The notes: generated by a model not told the origin, from the letters alone. A stretch of 41,229 nt of DNA from Dysosmobacter sp. (GCA_026169195.1 JAPFEH010000029.1:1-41229); one strand, 5' to 3'. Shown: positions 34,159-41,229, numbered from the stretch's first letter. Made by a program: numbers and translations.

Positions 34159-34202
34159 AACAATACACCACATCCTTTGAGAAAAAAATCTTGTAAAAGC
34201 TC

Positions 34203-34231
34203 TTGACAGCAAGATTTTAATCGTGTAATAT
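34203..34231 (+). promoter_or_regulatory. Rightward (lytic/cro) promoter with operator
   Basis: TTGACA (34203-34208), 17 bases, TAATAT (34226-34231). The spacer contains the operator-like CAAGATT-TT-AATCGTG (34210-34225). It faces the cro-like gene 160 bases away. Confidence 0.75.
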
Positions 34232-34300
34232 GTGGTCACAGTGAGAAATAAATCTTGTAATCCACTTCCAGCTACAGAAACGGCAATTTCTGGTTGCTGG

Positions 34301-34318
34301 ACACACGATTTTAATCTG
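34301..34318. promoter_or_regulatory. Middle operator of the lysogeny switch
   Basis: ACACGATT-TT-AATCTGT (about 34303-34319) is a palindrome of the same type as those in the two promoter spacers. AATCTTGT half-sites also occur near 34188 and 34250. The 235-base region 34159-34393 thus holds three full sites and two half-sites. Confidence 0.6.
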
Positions 34319-34335
34319 TTATCTTTTATGCCCTT

Positions 34336-34364
34336 ATAATAGATTATAATCGTGTGTTTGTCAA
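34336..34364 (-). promoter_or_regulatory. Leftward (repressor) promoter with operator
   Basis: On the minus strand TTGACA (34364-34359), 17 bases, TATTAT (34341-34336). The spacer contains ACACGATT-AT-AATC, the same operator type. It drives the repressor, ImmA and probably the J-domain gene. Confidence 0.75.
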
Positions 34365-34393
34365 GAAAAAAATCTATCAAATGAGGTGAACGC

Positions 34394-34690
34394 ATGATCC
34401 TTGAAAAAATTCGGTCCTTATGTTCCGAGCGGAAAACCACGATTTCAAATTTGGAACGAGCCACAGGAATTGCGAATGGATGTATCCGTAAATGGGAAGC
34501 CGCATCTCCAACTGCAGAAAATCTTACAAAGGTCGCAGATTACTTCGGTGTATCTGTTGACTTCCTGCTCGGAAGAAGCCCCTACGTTTTGTCAGCCGAA
34601 GCCCAGCAGTATGCCAAGCAGTTCGACGCACTCCCCGACGACAAGAAGCAGCTTGCCATGGCCTACATGGGCGTGGTACAAGCCCAGTAA
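34394..34690 (+). CDS. Cro-like XRE-family regulator
   Basis: The 98-residue protein has an XRE helix-turn-helix (TTISNLERATGIANGCIRKWE) and LTKVADYFGVSVDFLLGRS, close to the repressor on the other strand. The short C terminus (ALPDDKKQLAMAYMGVVQAQ) has no peptidase target domain. GAGGTG precedes ATG. It is the first gene of the rightward early operon. Confidence 0.88.
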   Translation: MILEKIRSLCSERKTTISNLERATGIANGCIRKWEAASPTAENLTKVADYFGVSVDFLLGRSPYVLSAEAQQYAKQFDALPDDKKQLAMAYMGVVQAQ

Positions 34691-34705
34691 CCCAAGGAGG
34701 TACAT

Positions 34706-35473
34706 ATGACCAACGAAATTCAAATTTTCAACAACCCCGACTTCGGGGAAGTTCGAACCATCAGCGAGGCCGGCGCAGTACTGTTCTGCGGACGGGATGT
34801 AGCAGCTGCACTTGGTTACAGCAATCCCCGCGATGCTCTGGCCCGCCATTGTAGGGGCGTCGTGAAACGCGACACCCCCACCGAAAGCGGCACACAGGAG
34901 ATGTCCTTCATCCCCGAATCAGATCTCTATCGGTTGGTGTTCAGTTCCAAGCTGCCTACCGCCGAGAAATTCACGGACTGGGTCACCTCCGAAGTCCTGC
35001 CCACCATCCGCCGCCACGGCGCGTACATGACACCGGAGACCATCGAAAAGGCCCTGACGGACCCTGACACCATCATCCAGCTCGCAACCACCCTGAAAGA
35101 AGAACGGGCCGCCCGCCTTGCGCTGGAAAGCAAGGTGGAAGAGGACAAACCCAAGGTATTGTTTGCCGATGCTGTGGCAGCGTCTCACACCTCCATTCTC
35201 GTCGGTGATCTGGCAAAGCTGCTCCGGCAGAACGGTGTGGATATCGGGCAGAACCGCCTGTTCCGATACCTCCGCGAGCGTGGTTATCTATGCGGCAAGG
35301 GCGAACGGTACAACCTCCCCACACAGCGCAGCATGAACGCTGGATGGTTTGAAATCAAGGAAACCACCATCGGCAATCCTGATGGCTCCGTCCGCATTAC
35401 CAGAACAGTGAAAGTGACCGGAAAGGGACAGCAGTATTTCATCAACCTGTTCCTGAGCGCAGTGGAGCCTTGA
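34706..35473 (+). CDS. Phage antirepressor (Bro-N plus KilAC domains)
   Basis: The 255-residue protein has an N-terminal Bro-N domain (about 5-105: VLFCGRDVAAALGYSNPRDALARHC, SDLYRLVFSSKLPTAEKFTDWV) and a C-terminal KilAC domain (about 150-250: VGDLAKLLRQNGVDIGQNRLFRYLRERGYL). Such proteins bind DNA or the repressor and favour induction. AAGGAGG lies before the ATG. It follows the cro-like gene by 15 bases. Confidence 0.93.
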   Translation: MTNEIQIFNNPDFGEVRTISEAGAVLFCGRDVAAALGYSNPRDALARHCRGVVKRDTPTESGTQEMSFIPESDLYRLVFSSKLPTAEKFTDWVTSEVLPTIRRHGAYMTPETIEKALTDPDTIIQLATTLKEERAARLALESKVEEDKPKVLFADAVAASHTSILVGDLAKLLRQNGVDIGQNRLFRYLRERGYLCGKGERYNLPTQRSMNAGWFEIKETTIGNPDGSVRITRTVKVTGKGQQYFINLFLSAVEP

Positions 35474-35474
35474 T

Positions 35475-35660
35475 ATGGCAAAAAAGAGGCGTCAGTACCT
35501 CCCCGGCTGGTACCCGGCCAATGCAGTGGCTTGGTGCGACTTTCACGACCGGGGCATGAATTACAAGTACATTCGCCGGAAGAAATGCCTGTTCCGCAGG
35601 CAGGGGAGACCGTGCCCGCATCTGCGGTGGTTTCCCGATTCTGACCGCCGTCGTGCCTGA
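35475..35660 (+). CDS. Small basic Cys/His protein of unknown function
   Basis: The 61-residue protein starts one base after the antirepressor stop, with GGAG seven bases upstream. It is very basic and has Cys and His in WCDFHDRG and a later CLFRRQGRPCPHLRW, perhaps a small metal-binding or nucleic-acid-binding fold. I recognise no family; the operon position and ribosome site support it. Confidence 0.6.
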   Translation: MAKKRRQYLPGWYPANAVAWCDFHDRGMNYKYIRRKKCLFRRQGRPCPHLRWFPDSDRRRA

Positions 35661-35825
35661 CGGTTCTCGGGTGCTTCGCACCCTCCAACCGAGGCACTTC
35701 CTCGGAACCGGCTCTCTTCTGCCCACCGTTGCGGCCTTGCAGTTCCCGTGCGCTTCGCGCCCGCCAACTGCGCCGCTGCCTCGAAAGCGGCTCACTTCAT
35801 CCGCCGCAGGCGGCGTTTCGCCGCT
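35648..35825. repeat. Cluster of GC-rich hairpins between early phage genes
   Basis: Within 180 bases there are at least six short inverted repeats: CCGTC/GACGG (35648-35663), GGGTGC-TTC-GCACCC (35669-35683), CCGAGG/CCTCGG (35689-35705), GCGC-TTC-GCGC (35750-35760), GCCGCT/AGCGGC (35772-35791) and CCGCC/GGCGG (35801-35813). Two units of about 47 bases (from 35669 and from about 35747) resemble each other: hairpin with TTC loop, CCAAC, second hairpin. No supported gene lies here. Confidence 0.6.
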
Positions 35826-35871
35826 TTCCCCAGCAACCACGACAAAGAACAAAAGCAAAGGAGATTTGACC

Positions 35872-36069
35872 ATGGAACACCCCGCCTACCGCGACAATTT
35901 AGAGCAGATCCTGACCTTCACCCACGGTCGCCAGATGCTGACCATCGGGGAGGTCATGACCTTCACCGGCATCCGCCACTATGCCACCGTCCACAAGCTG
36001 TTCCCCTTTGTGGGGTCCTATATCAGTGCCGCCACGCTGGCCCGCTGCATGTGCGGAGGTGCCAAATGA
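35872..36069 (+). CDS. Small helix-turn-helix protein, possibly excisionase-like
   Basis: The 65-residue protein has AAAGGAG eight bases before its ATG. MLTIGEVMTFTGIRHYATVHKLF reads as a winged-helix segment, followed by a short beta/turn with VGSYISAATLARCMC. It may be an excisionase or small regulator. The longer in-frame extension upstream covers the hairpin cluster and has no site. The call is by pattern only. Confidence 0.65.
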   Translation: MEHPAYRDNLEQILTFTHGRQMLTIGEVMTFTGIRHYATVHKLFPFVGSYISAATLARCMCGGAK

Positions 36070-36272
36070 GAGACTGCACCGGAAAACGCATCCCCGCTCC
36101 CCGGGTGGGAGATCGAGTGATGGAAAAGCCCTTTTTCGGGCTGGACAACCCCACAACCCTCCTGCCCGGAACGGTGGTGGCTGTCAACCGCGCCCACGGT
36201 CATTACACCGTGCGCTTTGATCGAGGCTACCGGGAGAACTTCCGGATCACAGATTGGAGGAAATCAGAATGA
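36066..36272 (+). CDS. Small phage protein of unknown function
   Basis: The 68-residue protein overlaps the previous stop (ATGA) and the next start (ATGA). It looks like a compact beta barrel (GDRVMEKPF, GTVVAVNRAHGHYTVRFDRGYRENF) of SH3-like kind. No family is recognised. Tight coupling on both sides supports it being real. Confidence 0.65.
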   Translation: MRDCTGKRIPAPRVGDRVMEKPFFGLDNPTTLLPGTVVAVNRAHGHYTVRFDRGYRENFRITDWRKSE

Positions 36273-36823
36273 GACCGAACCTGCCCCACCATGGGAAGCT
36301 GAATGCCCTCCTGCTGGTGATCCTTCTGCTGCTGTCCGCCTCCGTGTGTCTGGTCTGGGCAAAGGCGCAGGCGCCGGAAGCGCCGCCGGCTGTCCGGCAC
36401 ACCCCTGCCGTGATGCCGGAGATCTCCATGGAAGCGCTGGAGGACTTTGAAAACAAGAGGATCAAAGCGGCGCTGCTGGAGCGGGCGGTGCGGCTGGAGG
36501 ACGTCACCGTCACCCACTACTGCATCTGCCGGAAGTGCTGCGGCAAGTCCCCGGACCATCCGGCCTACGGCATCACCGCCAGCGGGCGGCGGGCTGCCCC
36601 CGGCGTCAGCGTGGCGGTAGACCCGGATGTGATCCCACTGGGCAGTGATGTTCTGGTGGATTATGGAGACGGGGAGCTTCACGATTATCGGGCGGACGAT
36701 ACCGGCTCCGGCGTAAAGGGGCTTCATCTGGACCTTTGCGTAGAGAGCCATCAGGCGGTCCTGACACTGGGCGTCCGCACCGCCACGATTTATTACATTG
36801 TCCCGGAGGAGGTCATACCATGA
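36269..36823 (+). CDS. Membrane-anchored 3D-domain protein
   Basis: The 184-residue protein has an N-terminal membrane segment (about 11-31), a Pro-rich linker, a pair of Cys motifs (CICRKCCG) and a C-terminal 3D domain: YGITASGRRAAPGVSVAVDPDVIPLGS, then DYRADDTGSGVKG and HLDLCV with the three Asp that name the domain. 3D domains resemble MltA/RlpA lytic transglycosylases. GGAGG lies eight bases before ATG at 36269. It is odd in a replication module; related 3D proteins occur in SPbeta-like phages. Confidence 0.88.
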   Translation: MRPNLPHHGKLNALLLVILLLLSASVCLVWAKAQAPEAPPAVRHTPAVMPEISMEALEDFENKRIKAALLERAVRLEDVTVTHYCICRKCCGKSPDHPAYGITASGRRAAPGVSVAVDPDVIPLGSDVLVDYGDGELHDYRADDTGSGVKGLHLDLCVESHQAVLTLGVRTATIYYIVPEEVIP

Positions 36824-37170
36824 AGAGAGCTGAACGGATGCAGGCCTTTGAAATGCGGCTGGAGGGCAAGGGCTGGAGTGCCATCGGGCGGGCGCTGGGG
36901 TATTCCGGCAACGCCGTCAAGCAGGACCTGATCGGCTGCGTCCTGTCCAAGCCCCGCCAGATCGCCTGTGCATATCCGGCCATCCGGGCCGTCATTGAGC
37001 AGCGCTACGGCGGCTGTATCAAGACCTTTGCAGAGGCCTGCGGGATTTCCTATAACGCCATGTATTACACCCTGTCCGGCAGGTGCTTTGTCCCGCAGGA
37101 CCGGCAGGCCCGTATCTGCGAGGTCATCGGGCTTGCGCCGGCAGAGGCGTTTGAGCGGGAGGAGGACTGA
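36820..37170 (+). CDS. Putative DNA-binding phage protein (two HTH-like segments)
   Basis: The 116-residue protein overlaps the 3D gene by four bases (ATGA). The first half has MRLEGKGWSAIGRALGYSGNAVKQDL, a helix-turn-helix of the kind that counts or scans; the second has FAEACGISYNAMYYTLSG and ICEVIGLAPAEAF, like an XRE domain. It may be a regulator of late genes or a terminase-linked protein. No specific family is recognised. Confidence 0.7.
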   Translation: MKRAERMQAFEMRLEGKGWSAIGRALGYSGNAVKQDLIGCVLSKPRQIACAYPAIRAVIEQRYGGCIKTFAEACGISYNAMYYTLSGRCFVPQDRQARICEVIGLAPAEAFEREED

Positions 37171-37171
37171 T

Positions 37172-37495
37172 ATGCTGGCATATCGCTGTGACCATTGCGG
37201 CACCTGCTTTGACCATCCGGTCACCCTCCGGCATCGGGAGCTTCTTGGTGAGTTCATCCGGGAATATACGGAAGAGGTCTGCCCCATCTGCTGCGGGGAT
37301 AGCTTTTCCCCCGGAAAGCCCTGTCCCAAGTGCGGAGAGTTCATGCCGGAGGACGAGATCCTGTGCCGCGCCTGCCGCCGCCTGCTGAAAGCCCGTTTCA
37401 CGGACTTTGCCGATACCCTCACCGCCGAGGAGGAGGCACAGCTGGATGACTGGCTGGACGGAGACACCATCACAAACAGGAGGAGTTGGAGATAA
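37172..37495 (+). CDS. Zinc-ribbon phage protein
   Basis: The 107-residue protein has three CxxC pairs suited to zinc binding: YRCDHCGTCF near the start, VCPICCGD in the middle, then CPKCGEFM and CRACRRL. An acidic C-terminal tail (TAEEEAQLDDWLDGD) follows. AGGAGGAC precedes the ATG. The function is unknown; such ribbons are common in phage early genes. Confidence 0.7.
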   Translation: MLAYRCDHCGTCFDHPVTLRHRELLGEFIREYTEEVCPICCGDSFSPGKPCPKCGEFMPEDEILCRACRRLLKARFTDFADTLTAEEEAQLDDWLDGDTITNRRSWR

Positions 37496-37496
37496 T

Positions 37497-38114
37497 ATGG
37501 AATCCTTTATGAAACGTGTTCAAATGGTACAAACCGAGCTGAAGGCACCCAAAAACCGCACCAATAAATTCGGGGGCTATAAATACCGGAATGTCGATGA
37601 CATTCTGGCTGCCACAAAGCCTCTTTTGAAAAAGCACGGGCTTGCTCTGTTTCTGGCAGATGAGATCCAAGTCTATGGGGATGGGGAATCCCAGCGCTTC
37701 TATGTCAAAGCCACTGCAACCGTCTACGATGTGGCTTCCGACGGACCCGGAGCCGCCTCGATTTCCTGCGCCGGATACGCCAGAGAAGCTGCAGATAAAA
37801 AGGGTATGGACGAAAGCCAAATCACTGGTACCGCATCCAGTTATGCCCGCAAATATGCCCTCAATGGTTTGCTGGATATTGATGATGGCATTGATGCTGA
37901 CGATTCCTCCATTGCTGAATCGCTAGACGAACTTTCCGCAGAGATCAAGTGCGAAAATTGCGGAAAGATGATCCGTCCGTTCAACGACGGGAAACGTGGA
38001 TATACACCAGTCCAAATTGCGCGCCTTTCCCAAATGCGCTTTGGGAAGGACTATTGCTGGCTCTGCGCAAAGTCTGCCAGTGCCGAAGAGGCACTTGCCA
38101 AGAAAGGAATCTGA
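37497..38114 (+). CDS. ERF-family single-strand annealing protein with C-terminal zinc finger
   Basis: The 205-residue protein has an ERF domain (about 1-150: KNRTNKFGGYKYRNVDDILAATKPLL, GTASSYARKYALNGLLDIDD). This is typical of phage recombinases that anneal single strands. The C-terminal 55 residues carry CENCGKMI and CWLCAK, a four-Cys finger not needed in all ERFs. It lies directly before ssb, its usual partner. Confidence 0.9.
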   Translation: MESFMKRVQMVQTELKAPKNRTNKFGGYKYRNVDDILAATKPLLKKHGLALFLADEIQVYGDGESQRFYVKATATVYDVASDGPGAASISCAGYAREAADKKGMDESQITGTASSYARKYALNGLLDIDDGIDADDSSIAESLDELSAEIKCENCGKMIRPFNDGKRGYTPVQIARLSQMRFGKDYCWLCAKSASAEEALAKKGI

Positions 38115-38117
38115 CCC

Positions 38118-38552
38118 ATGTACATCAAGGGAATCACCGATTACAACCGGAACGGAGAGCCCCGGGAGACCGGTCTTTTTGCCGGTCTGATCGCTCAGGA
38201 CGGAGAGCTGCGCACCACCCAGAGCGGGAAAGCCTATGCAAGTGCCTCTGTCCGCGCCTTCAACCGCAAGGACGGCACCGCCGTCTTTATGACCCTGAAA
38301 ACCTTCTCCGAGCATCTGACCGGGCTGGTGGCCAATCTCCGAAAGGGGGATCGGGTCCTTGCCTGCGGCACAGTGGAGATCCGCACCTATAGCGGAAAGC
38401 AATATACCGATATGCTGCTGGACTTTCTGCTGACCTCCGACGCGGCGCCGGCTCCCGCCGCAGCAGCCGCCAACCGTTCCGCACTGGAGGCGCGCATGGA
38501 GCAATCCGGCTTTGCCGAGATCGGCGAGGAGGACGGCGAACTGCCGTTCTGA
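38118..38552 (+). CDS. ssb: Single-stranded DNA-binding protein
   Basis: The 144-residue protein has an OB-fold core (about 25-110: GKAYASASVRAFNRKDGTAVFMTLKTF, KGDRVLACGTVEIRTYSGKQYTDM), an Ala/Pro linker and the acidic C-terminal tip DGELPF used to recruit partners. AAAGGA precedes ATG. It lies between ERF and the helicase. Confidence 0.88.
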   Translation: MYIKGITDYNRNGEPRETGLFAGLIAQDGELRTTQSGKAYASASVRAFNRKDGTAVFMTLKTFSEHLTGLVANLRKGDRVLACGTVEIRTYSGKQYTDMLLDFLLTSDAAPAPAAAAANRSALEARMEQSGFAEIGEEDGELPF

Positions 38553-38568
38553 AAAGGAGGTGTCAACC

Positions 38569-39879
38569 GTGCAAACGACCAGTGTGCCGGATGCCTCTCA
38601 ATATCTGATCTATGACCCCAGTTTTCTCTGCACGGATTCCCCGGACGGCCTGTGGCTCTGTACGGATCTGGAAGACGCTGCCGCCGTCCGGATCAATGCG
38701 GCAGCCCTGCCTCTGGGGGCGCCGGCAGACAACCTCGCCCGCGCGAGGACCTTTCTGGAGGCGTTCCGGTTCGTGCTGGTGGTCGGTCCGGATGAAGCAA
38801 AGCGCAGAGCGCTGGCGGACTCCTTGCGCCGCTTTGTGCCCTCTGTGGAGGTCTGCATCACCGCCAACAGCGTCTACCGGGGGTGTACCTCCCTTCAGGA
38901 GCTGCGGGACAAGCATGGGCTTGCCGCGCTGGAAGCACTCTGGCAGGATGCAGACGAGCTGCCGCCCTACGGGCTTTTGGAGATCTCCGGCGTGGAGCAG
39001 GTGGACACCGCCGCCATTCCCCATATCCGCTCCGGAATCCCCGCGCTGGATCAGCTGATCGGCGGGCTTTATGACGGCGAGGTCACCGTCTGGACCGGAA
39101 AGCGGAAGGAGGGCAAATCCACCATCGTGGGGCTTGTGATCCTCGCCGCCATCCGGGCAGGGCGAAAGGTCTGCGTGTATTCCAGCGAGCTTCCCGCTTG
39201 GCGGTATAAGCAGTGGCTGCTCTCCATGGCCGCAGGGCCGGAGCATATGCTGGAAAGCGTCACGGATACCGGAAAGTCCGTGTGGGACGTGCGTCCGGAG
39301 ATCGCCCGGCAAATTGACCTCTGGTGGAAGGACCGGCTTTTTCTGATCGACAATACCGCCGAGGACATCCACCGTCCGGAAACGCTGCTGGACCTGATGC
39401 GGTACACGAAAAAGCGCTTCGGCTGCTCCGTGTTCCTGCTGGATAACCTGATGACGGTCTCCCTGCCGGGGGATGACAAATACAATGCCCAGTCCGCGTT
39501 TGTGGGGCAGCTGGTGGATTTTGCCCATGCCTCCGGCGGACAGGTGCATCTGGTGGCCCACCGGAGGAAGGGCGGAACCGACAAAAGGCGGGGTGACAGC
39601 GACGATGTATCCGGCTCCGCCGACATCACCAACCGGGCGGACAACACCTTTGCCGTCTCCCGGATCACGGACGAGGACTCCCCCTTTGATGCCGCGCTGG
39701 AGGTGCTGGCAAACCGCACCTTCGGCGCCACCGGCATCATCAACCTGAAATTCGACCCCCGCTCCCGGCGCTACTATCAAGGGAACGTCAATTGGAAGTG
39801 CGGGTGGGAAGACACCGCCGCACCTCAGCAAACCTTCACCGAACTGACCGGCAAAGACGCCGAGAATCCATTTACATGA
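38569..39879 (+). CDS. DnaB/Twinkle-like replicative helicase with degenerate Toprim domain
   Basis: The 436-residue protein starts at GTG 38569, with AAGGAGG eight bases upstream. The N-terminal 150 residues look like a reduced Toprim domain (FVLVVGPDEAKRRALADSL) without clear primase catalytic acids or a zinc finger. The rest is a RecA-like DnaB helicase core: Walker A in GKRKEGKST, YSSELPAWRYKQWL, VFLLDNLM as Walker B, and HLVAHRRKGG. It probably loads at the phage origin. Confidence 0.88.
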   Translation: MQTTSVPDASQYLIYDPSFLCTDSPDGLWLCTDLEDAAAVRINAAALPLGAPADNLARARTFLEAFRFVLVVGPDEAKRRALADSLRRFVPSVEVCITANSVYRGCTSLQELRDKHGLAALEALWQDADELPPYGLLEISGVEQVDTAAIPHIRSGIPALDQLIGGLYDGEVTVWTGKRKEGKSTIVGLVILAAIRAGRKVCVYSSELPAWRYKQWLLSMAAGPEHMLESVTDTGKSVWDVRPEIARQIDLWWKDRLFLIDNTAEDIHRPETLLDLMRYTKKRFGCSVFLLDNLMTVSLPGDDKYNAQSAFVGQLVDFAHASGGQVHLVAHRRKGGTDKRRGDSDDVSGSADITNRADNTFAVSRITDEDSPFDAALEVLANRTFGATGIINLKFDPRSRRYYQGNVNWKCGWEDTAAPQQTFTELTGKDAENPFT

Positions 39880-39890
39880 GGAGCCGTGCT

Positions 39891-40304
39891 ATGACCATCA
39901 AGTTTACCGTCCCCGGCGTTCCTGTCGGGAAGGGCCGCCCCCGCTTTACACGGGGCGGTCACGCCTACACGCCGGAGAAAACGAAAGCCTATGAGGAGAC
40001 CGTCCGCCTGTGCTGGAAAACCCAGAGCGGGCAGGGCTTTGCAGGGGGCATCCCCCTGCTGGCCTCCATCATCGCCTATTTTCCCATCCCCAAGAGCACA
40101 AGCCGGAAAAAGGCAGCGGCCATGGAAGGCACCTTCCACCTGAGCCGCCCGGATGCGGATAATTTGGTAAAGGCTGTTCTGGATGCACTCAACGGCTACG
40201 CCTACCCGGACGATAGCGCCATCCAGATCGAGCGCTGCTATAAGATCTACACCAACGGCCTTCCCCGTGTGGAGGTAGAGATTCGGGAAGCGAAAAAACC
40301 ATGA
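39891..40304 (+). CDS. rusA: RusA-family Holliday junction resolvase
   Basis: The 137-residue endonuclease has GKGRPRFTRGGHAYTP near the start and the acidic site D88, D90 and D98 in RPDADNLVKAVLDALNG, with YPDDSAI at 106-111. RusA cuts Holliday junctions. GAGGAG lies seven bases before the ATG. It overlaps the next start by four bases (ATGA). Confidence 0.93.
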   Translation: MTIKFTVPGVPVGKGRPRFTRGGHAYTPEKTKAYEETVRLCWKTQSGQGFAGGIPLLASIIAYFPIPKSTSRKKAAAMEGTFHLSRPDADNLVKAVLDALNGYAYPDDSAIQIERCYKIYTNGLPRVEVEIREAKKP

Positions 40305-41229
40305 CAGACAGCGTGAAACGTGTTGCCTACTGTTCCTTTGGAGCAGACAGCACTGCTAACGTTCTGCTGGGCATGGAGCATATGGAGCCACCGGATGAGA
40401 TCGTCTATTGCGAGGTTATGTTTGATAAGGAAATCAGCGGAGAGATCCCGGAACACCGCGACTTCATACATGAAAAGGCGATCCCGTTTTTCGAAGGCCA
40501 CGGCATCAATGTCCATGTTGTGAGAGGAAAGAAGACATTTGTTGATTGTTTTTTTCAAAAAATTGGGCCAAGAGGCGCCAAGGAAAATCAAGGCAAGATT
40601 TGGGCATGGCCGCTCTGCGGCAGATGCTGCGTACAGCGGGACTGTAAAGTGCGTCCAATGAAACGATTCGAGCGCACCCAATGGGCGGGACAGAAAATCG
40701 TAAAGCTATCCGGCATTGCAGCAGACGAAGAAGCTCGGCTCCTGACCATGCTGGGCTACGGTGGCGTATCTCTGCTGGAAAGGTACGGAAAGACGCAGGA
40801 GGATGCCCGGCAGATGTGCCGCATGGCTGGGTTACTTTCCCCCTGCTATCAATTCACCAGCCGTAACGGGTGCTGGTTTTGCCCGAACTCCAAGTGGAAG
40901 GAGCGCCGGCACTTGTATGACCACCATCCGGATCTGTGGACGCGCCTGCTGGAACTTCAAAAGGCTCCAGACAAGATTACGGAATACTTTGACCGGAACT
41001 TTACCATAAACGAGATCGACGCCATGTTCCGGCTGGAAGATGCCCAATATGATCTTCTGCAGGATCGGATTGTGATTCCGTTCGAGGATTGGAGGAGGAC
41101 AACCATGACAGACAAGCAGAAAACCGCCTATGAATGGGCGAAGAGCCACCCAGACTACCGCTCCATCGCTGCGGGACATGCCCGGGAGCTGGCAGGGCTG
41201 GTGGATGAGTTGACAGCGGAGCTGAATGA
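40301..41229 (+). CDS. PAPS-reductase/PP-loop family phage protein (3' partial)
   Basis: The frame is open from the ATG at 40301 to the end of the window (309 codons, no stop). The N-terminal PP-loop is SFGADST (12-18), a variant of SGGxDS. Cysteine clusters CGRCC-x4-C and NGCWFC suggest an iron-sulfur centre, as in the phage PAPS-reductase-like/DndC group. These proteins may modify DNA or nucleotides. At residue 269 there is an internal Met with its own strong ribosome site, in frame, so a shorter product of at least 41 residues may also be made. The frame continues past the window. Confidence 0.82.
   Translation, partial: MTDSVKRVAYCSFGADSTANVLLGMEHMEPPDEIVYCEVMFDKEISGEIPEHRDFIHEKAIPFFEGHGINVHVVRGKKTFVDCFFQKIGPRGAKENQGKIWAWPLCGRCCVQRDCKVRPMKRFERTQWAGQKIVKLSGIAADEEARLLTMLGYGGVSLLERYGKTQEDARQMCRMAGLLSPCYQFTSRNGCWFCPNSKWKERRHLYDHHPDLWTRLLELQKAPDKITEYFDRNFTINEIDAMFRLEDAQYDLLQDRIVIPFEDWRRTTMTDKQKTAYEWAKSHPDYRSIAAGHARELAGLVDELTAELN
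41091..41107 (+). promoter_or_regulatory. Internal ribosome site in the PP-loop gene
   Basis: GGAGGAGGAC (41091-41100) is followed four bases later by ATG at 41105, in frame with the upstream gene. It would start a separate small protein, MTDKQKTAYEWAKSHPDYRS and on. Confidence 0.55.

Noticed and set aside
33823-34464. 213-residue version of the repressor
   Set aside because: The extra 102 residues cover the operator/promoter region and have no ribosome site; the 111-residue form fits the family.
35648-35825. CRISPR array
   Set aside because: The hairpins differ in sequence and have no constant repeat and spacer lengths.
35653-36069. 138-residue protein through the hairpin cluster
   Set aside because: No ribosome site at its start; the 65-residue form beginning at 35872 has a strong one.

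Overview
The window looks like chromosomal DNA of a GC-rich, spore-forming, strictly anaerobic Bacillota, most probably a gut Oscillospiraceae relative of the Flavonifractor / Lawsonibacter / Intestinimonas type. This rests on SpoIID, the conserved block gdpP - small membrane protein - rplI - dnaB - tilS - hpt - ftsH, many corrinoid-methyltransferase-type genes, strong AGGAGG ribosome sites, and prophage genes typical of Clostridia. The assignment is inference; no rRNA is present.

Layout. (1) 1-714: the 3' end of a large serine recombinase, the edge of an integrative element, with its terminator. (2) 715-5507: a corrinoid methyl-transfer module. A PocR/AraC regulator and a UroD-fold protein run leftward; a corrinoid protein and an MtaA-like zinc methyltransferase run rightward. 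The two divergent promoters each carry a short palindrome in the spacer. (3) 5617-19060: a run of fifteen leftward genes. It is headed by a good sigma-54 promoter and encodes, in transcription order, an HpaI-type aldolase, a D-2-hydroxyacid dehydrogenase, an IolB-like isomerase, a UlaG-like metallo-hydrolase, a zinc alcohol dehydrogenase, a creatininase-family hydrolase, an EutH-type permease, a pair of NTF2/SnoaL-fold proteins, a TRAP transporter (DctP, DctQ, DctM), a glycerol dehydrogenase-type enzyme and a second NTF2/SnoaL pair. (4) 19556-30551: housekeeping genes (ftsH, hpt, tilS, dnaB, rplI, gdpP, spoIID) and two unknown envelope proteins. (5) About 30700 to the end: the left part of a prophage or related integrative element. 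It has an integrase, a membrane J-domain protein, an ImmA/CI/Cro switch, an antirepressor, and a replication/recombination module (ERF annealing protein, SSB, helicase, RusA, a PAPS-reductase-like PP-loop protein running off the window).

How it may work together. Regions 2 and 3 converge on one shared terminator at 5573-5603. Together they look like a catabolic island for an unrecognised substrate. TRAP and EutH-type uptake, NTF2-fold dehydratase/isomerase candidates, a ring-opening creatininase-type hydrolase, IolB-like isomerisation, redox steps and an aldolase suggest a cyclitol- or uronate-like carbon skeleton. The neighbouring corrinoid module could remove a methyl group from a methylated form. 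This is the most interesting candidate for an undescribed system. The two NTF2 pairs are its hallmark.

In the prophage three regulatory features stand out: face-to-face lysogeny promoters with operators in their spacers, a small RNA candidate beside the integrase carrying a 10-nt match to the integrase Shine-Dalgarno, and a cluster of GC-rich hairpins between early genes.
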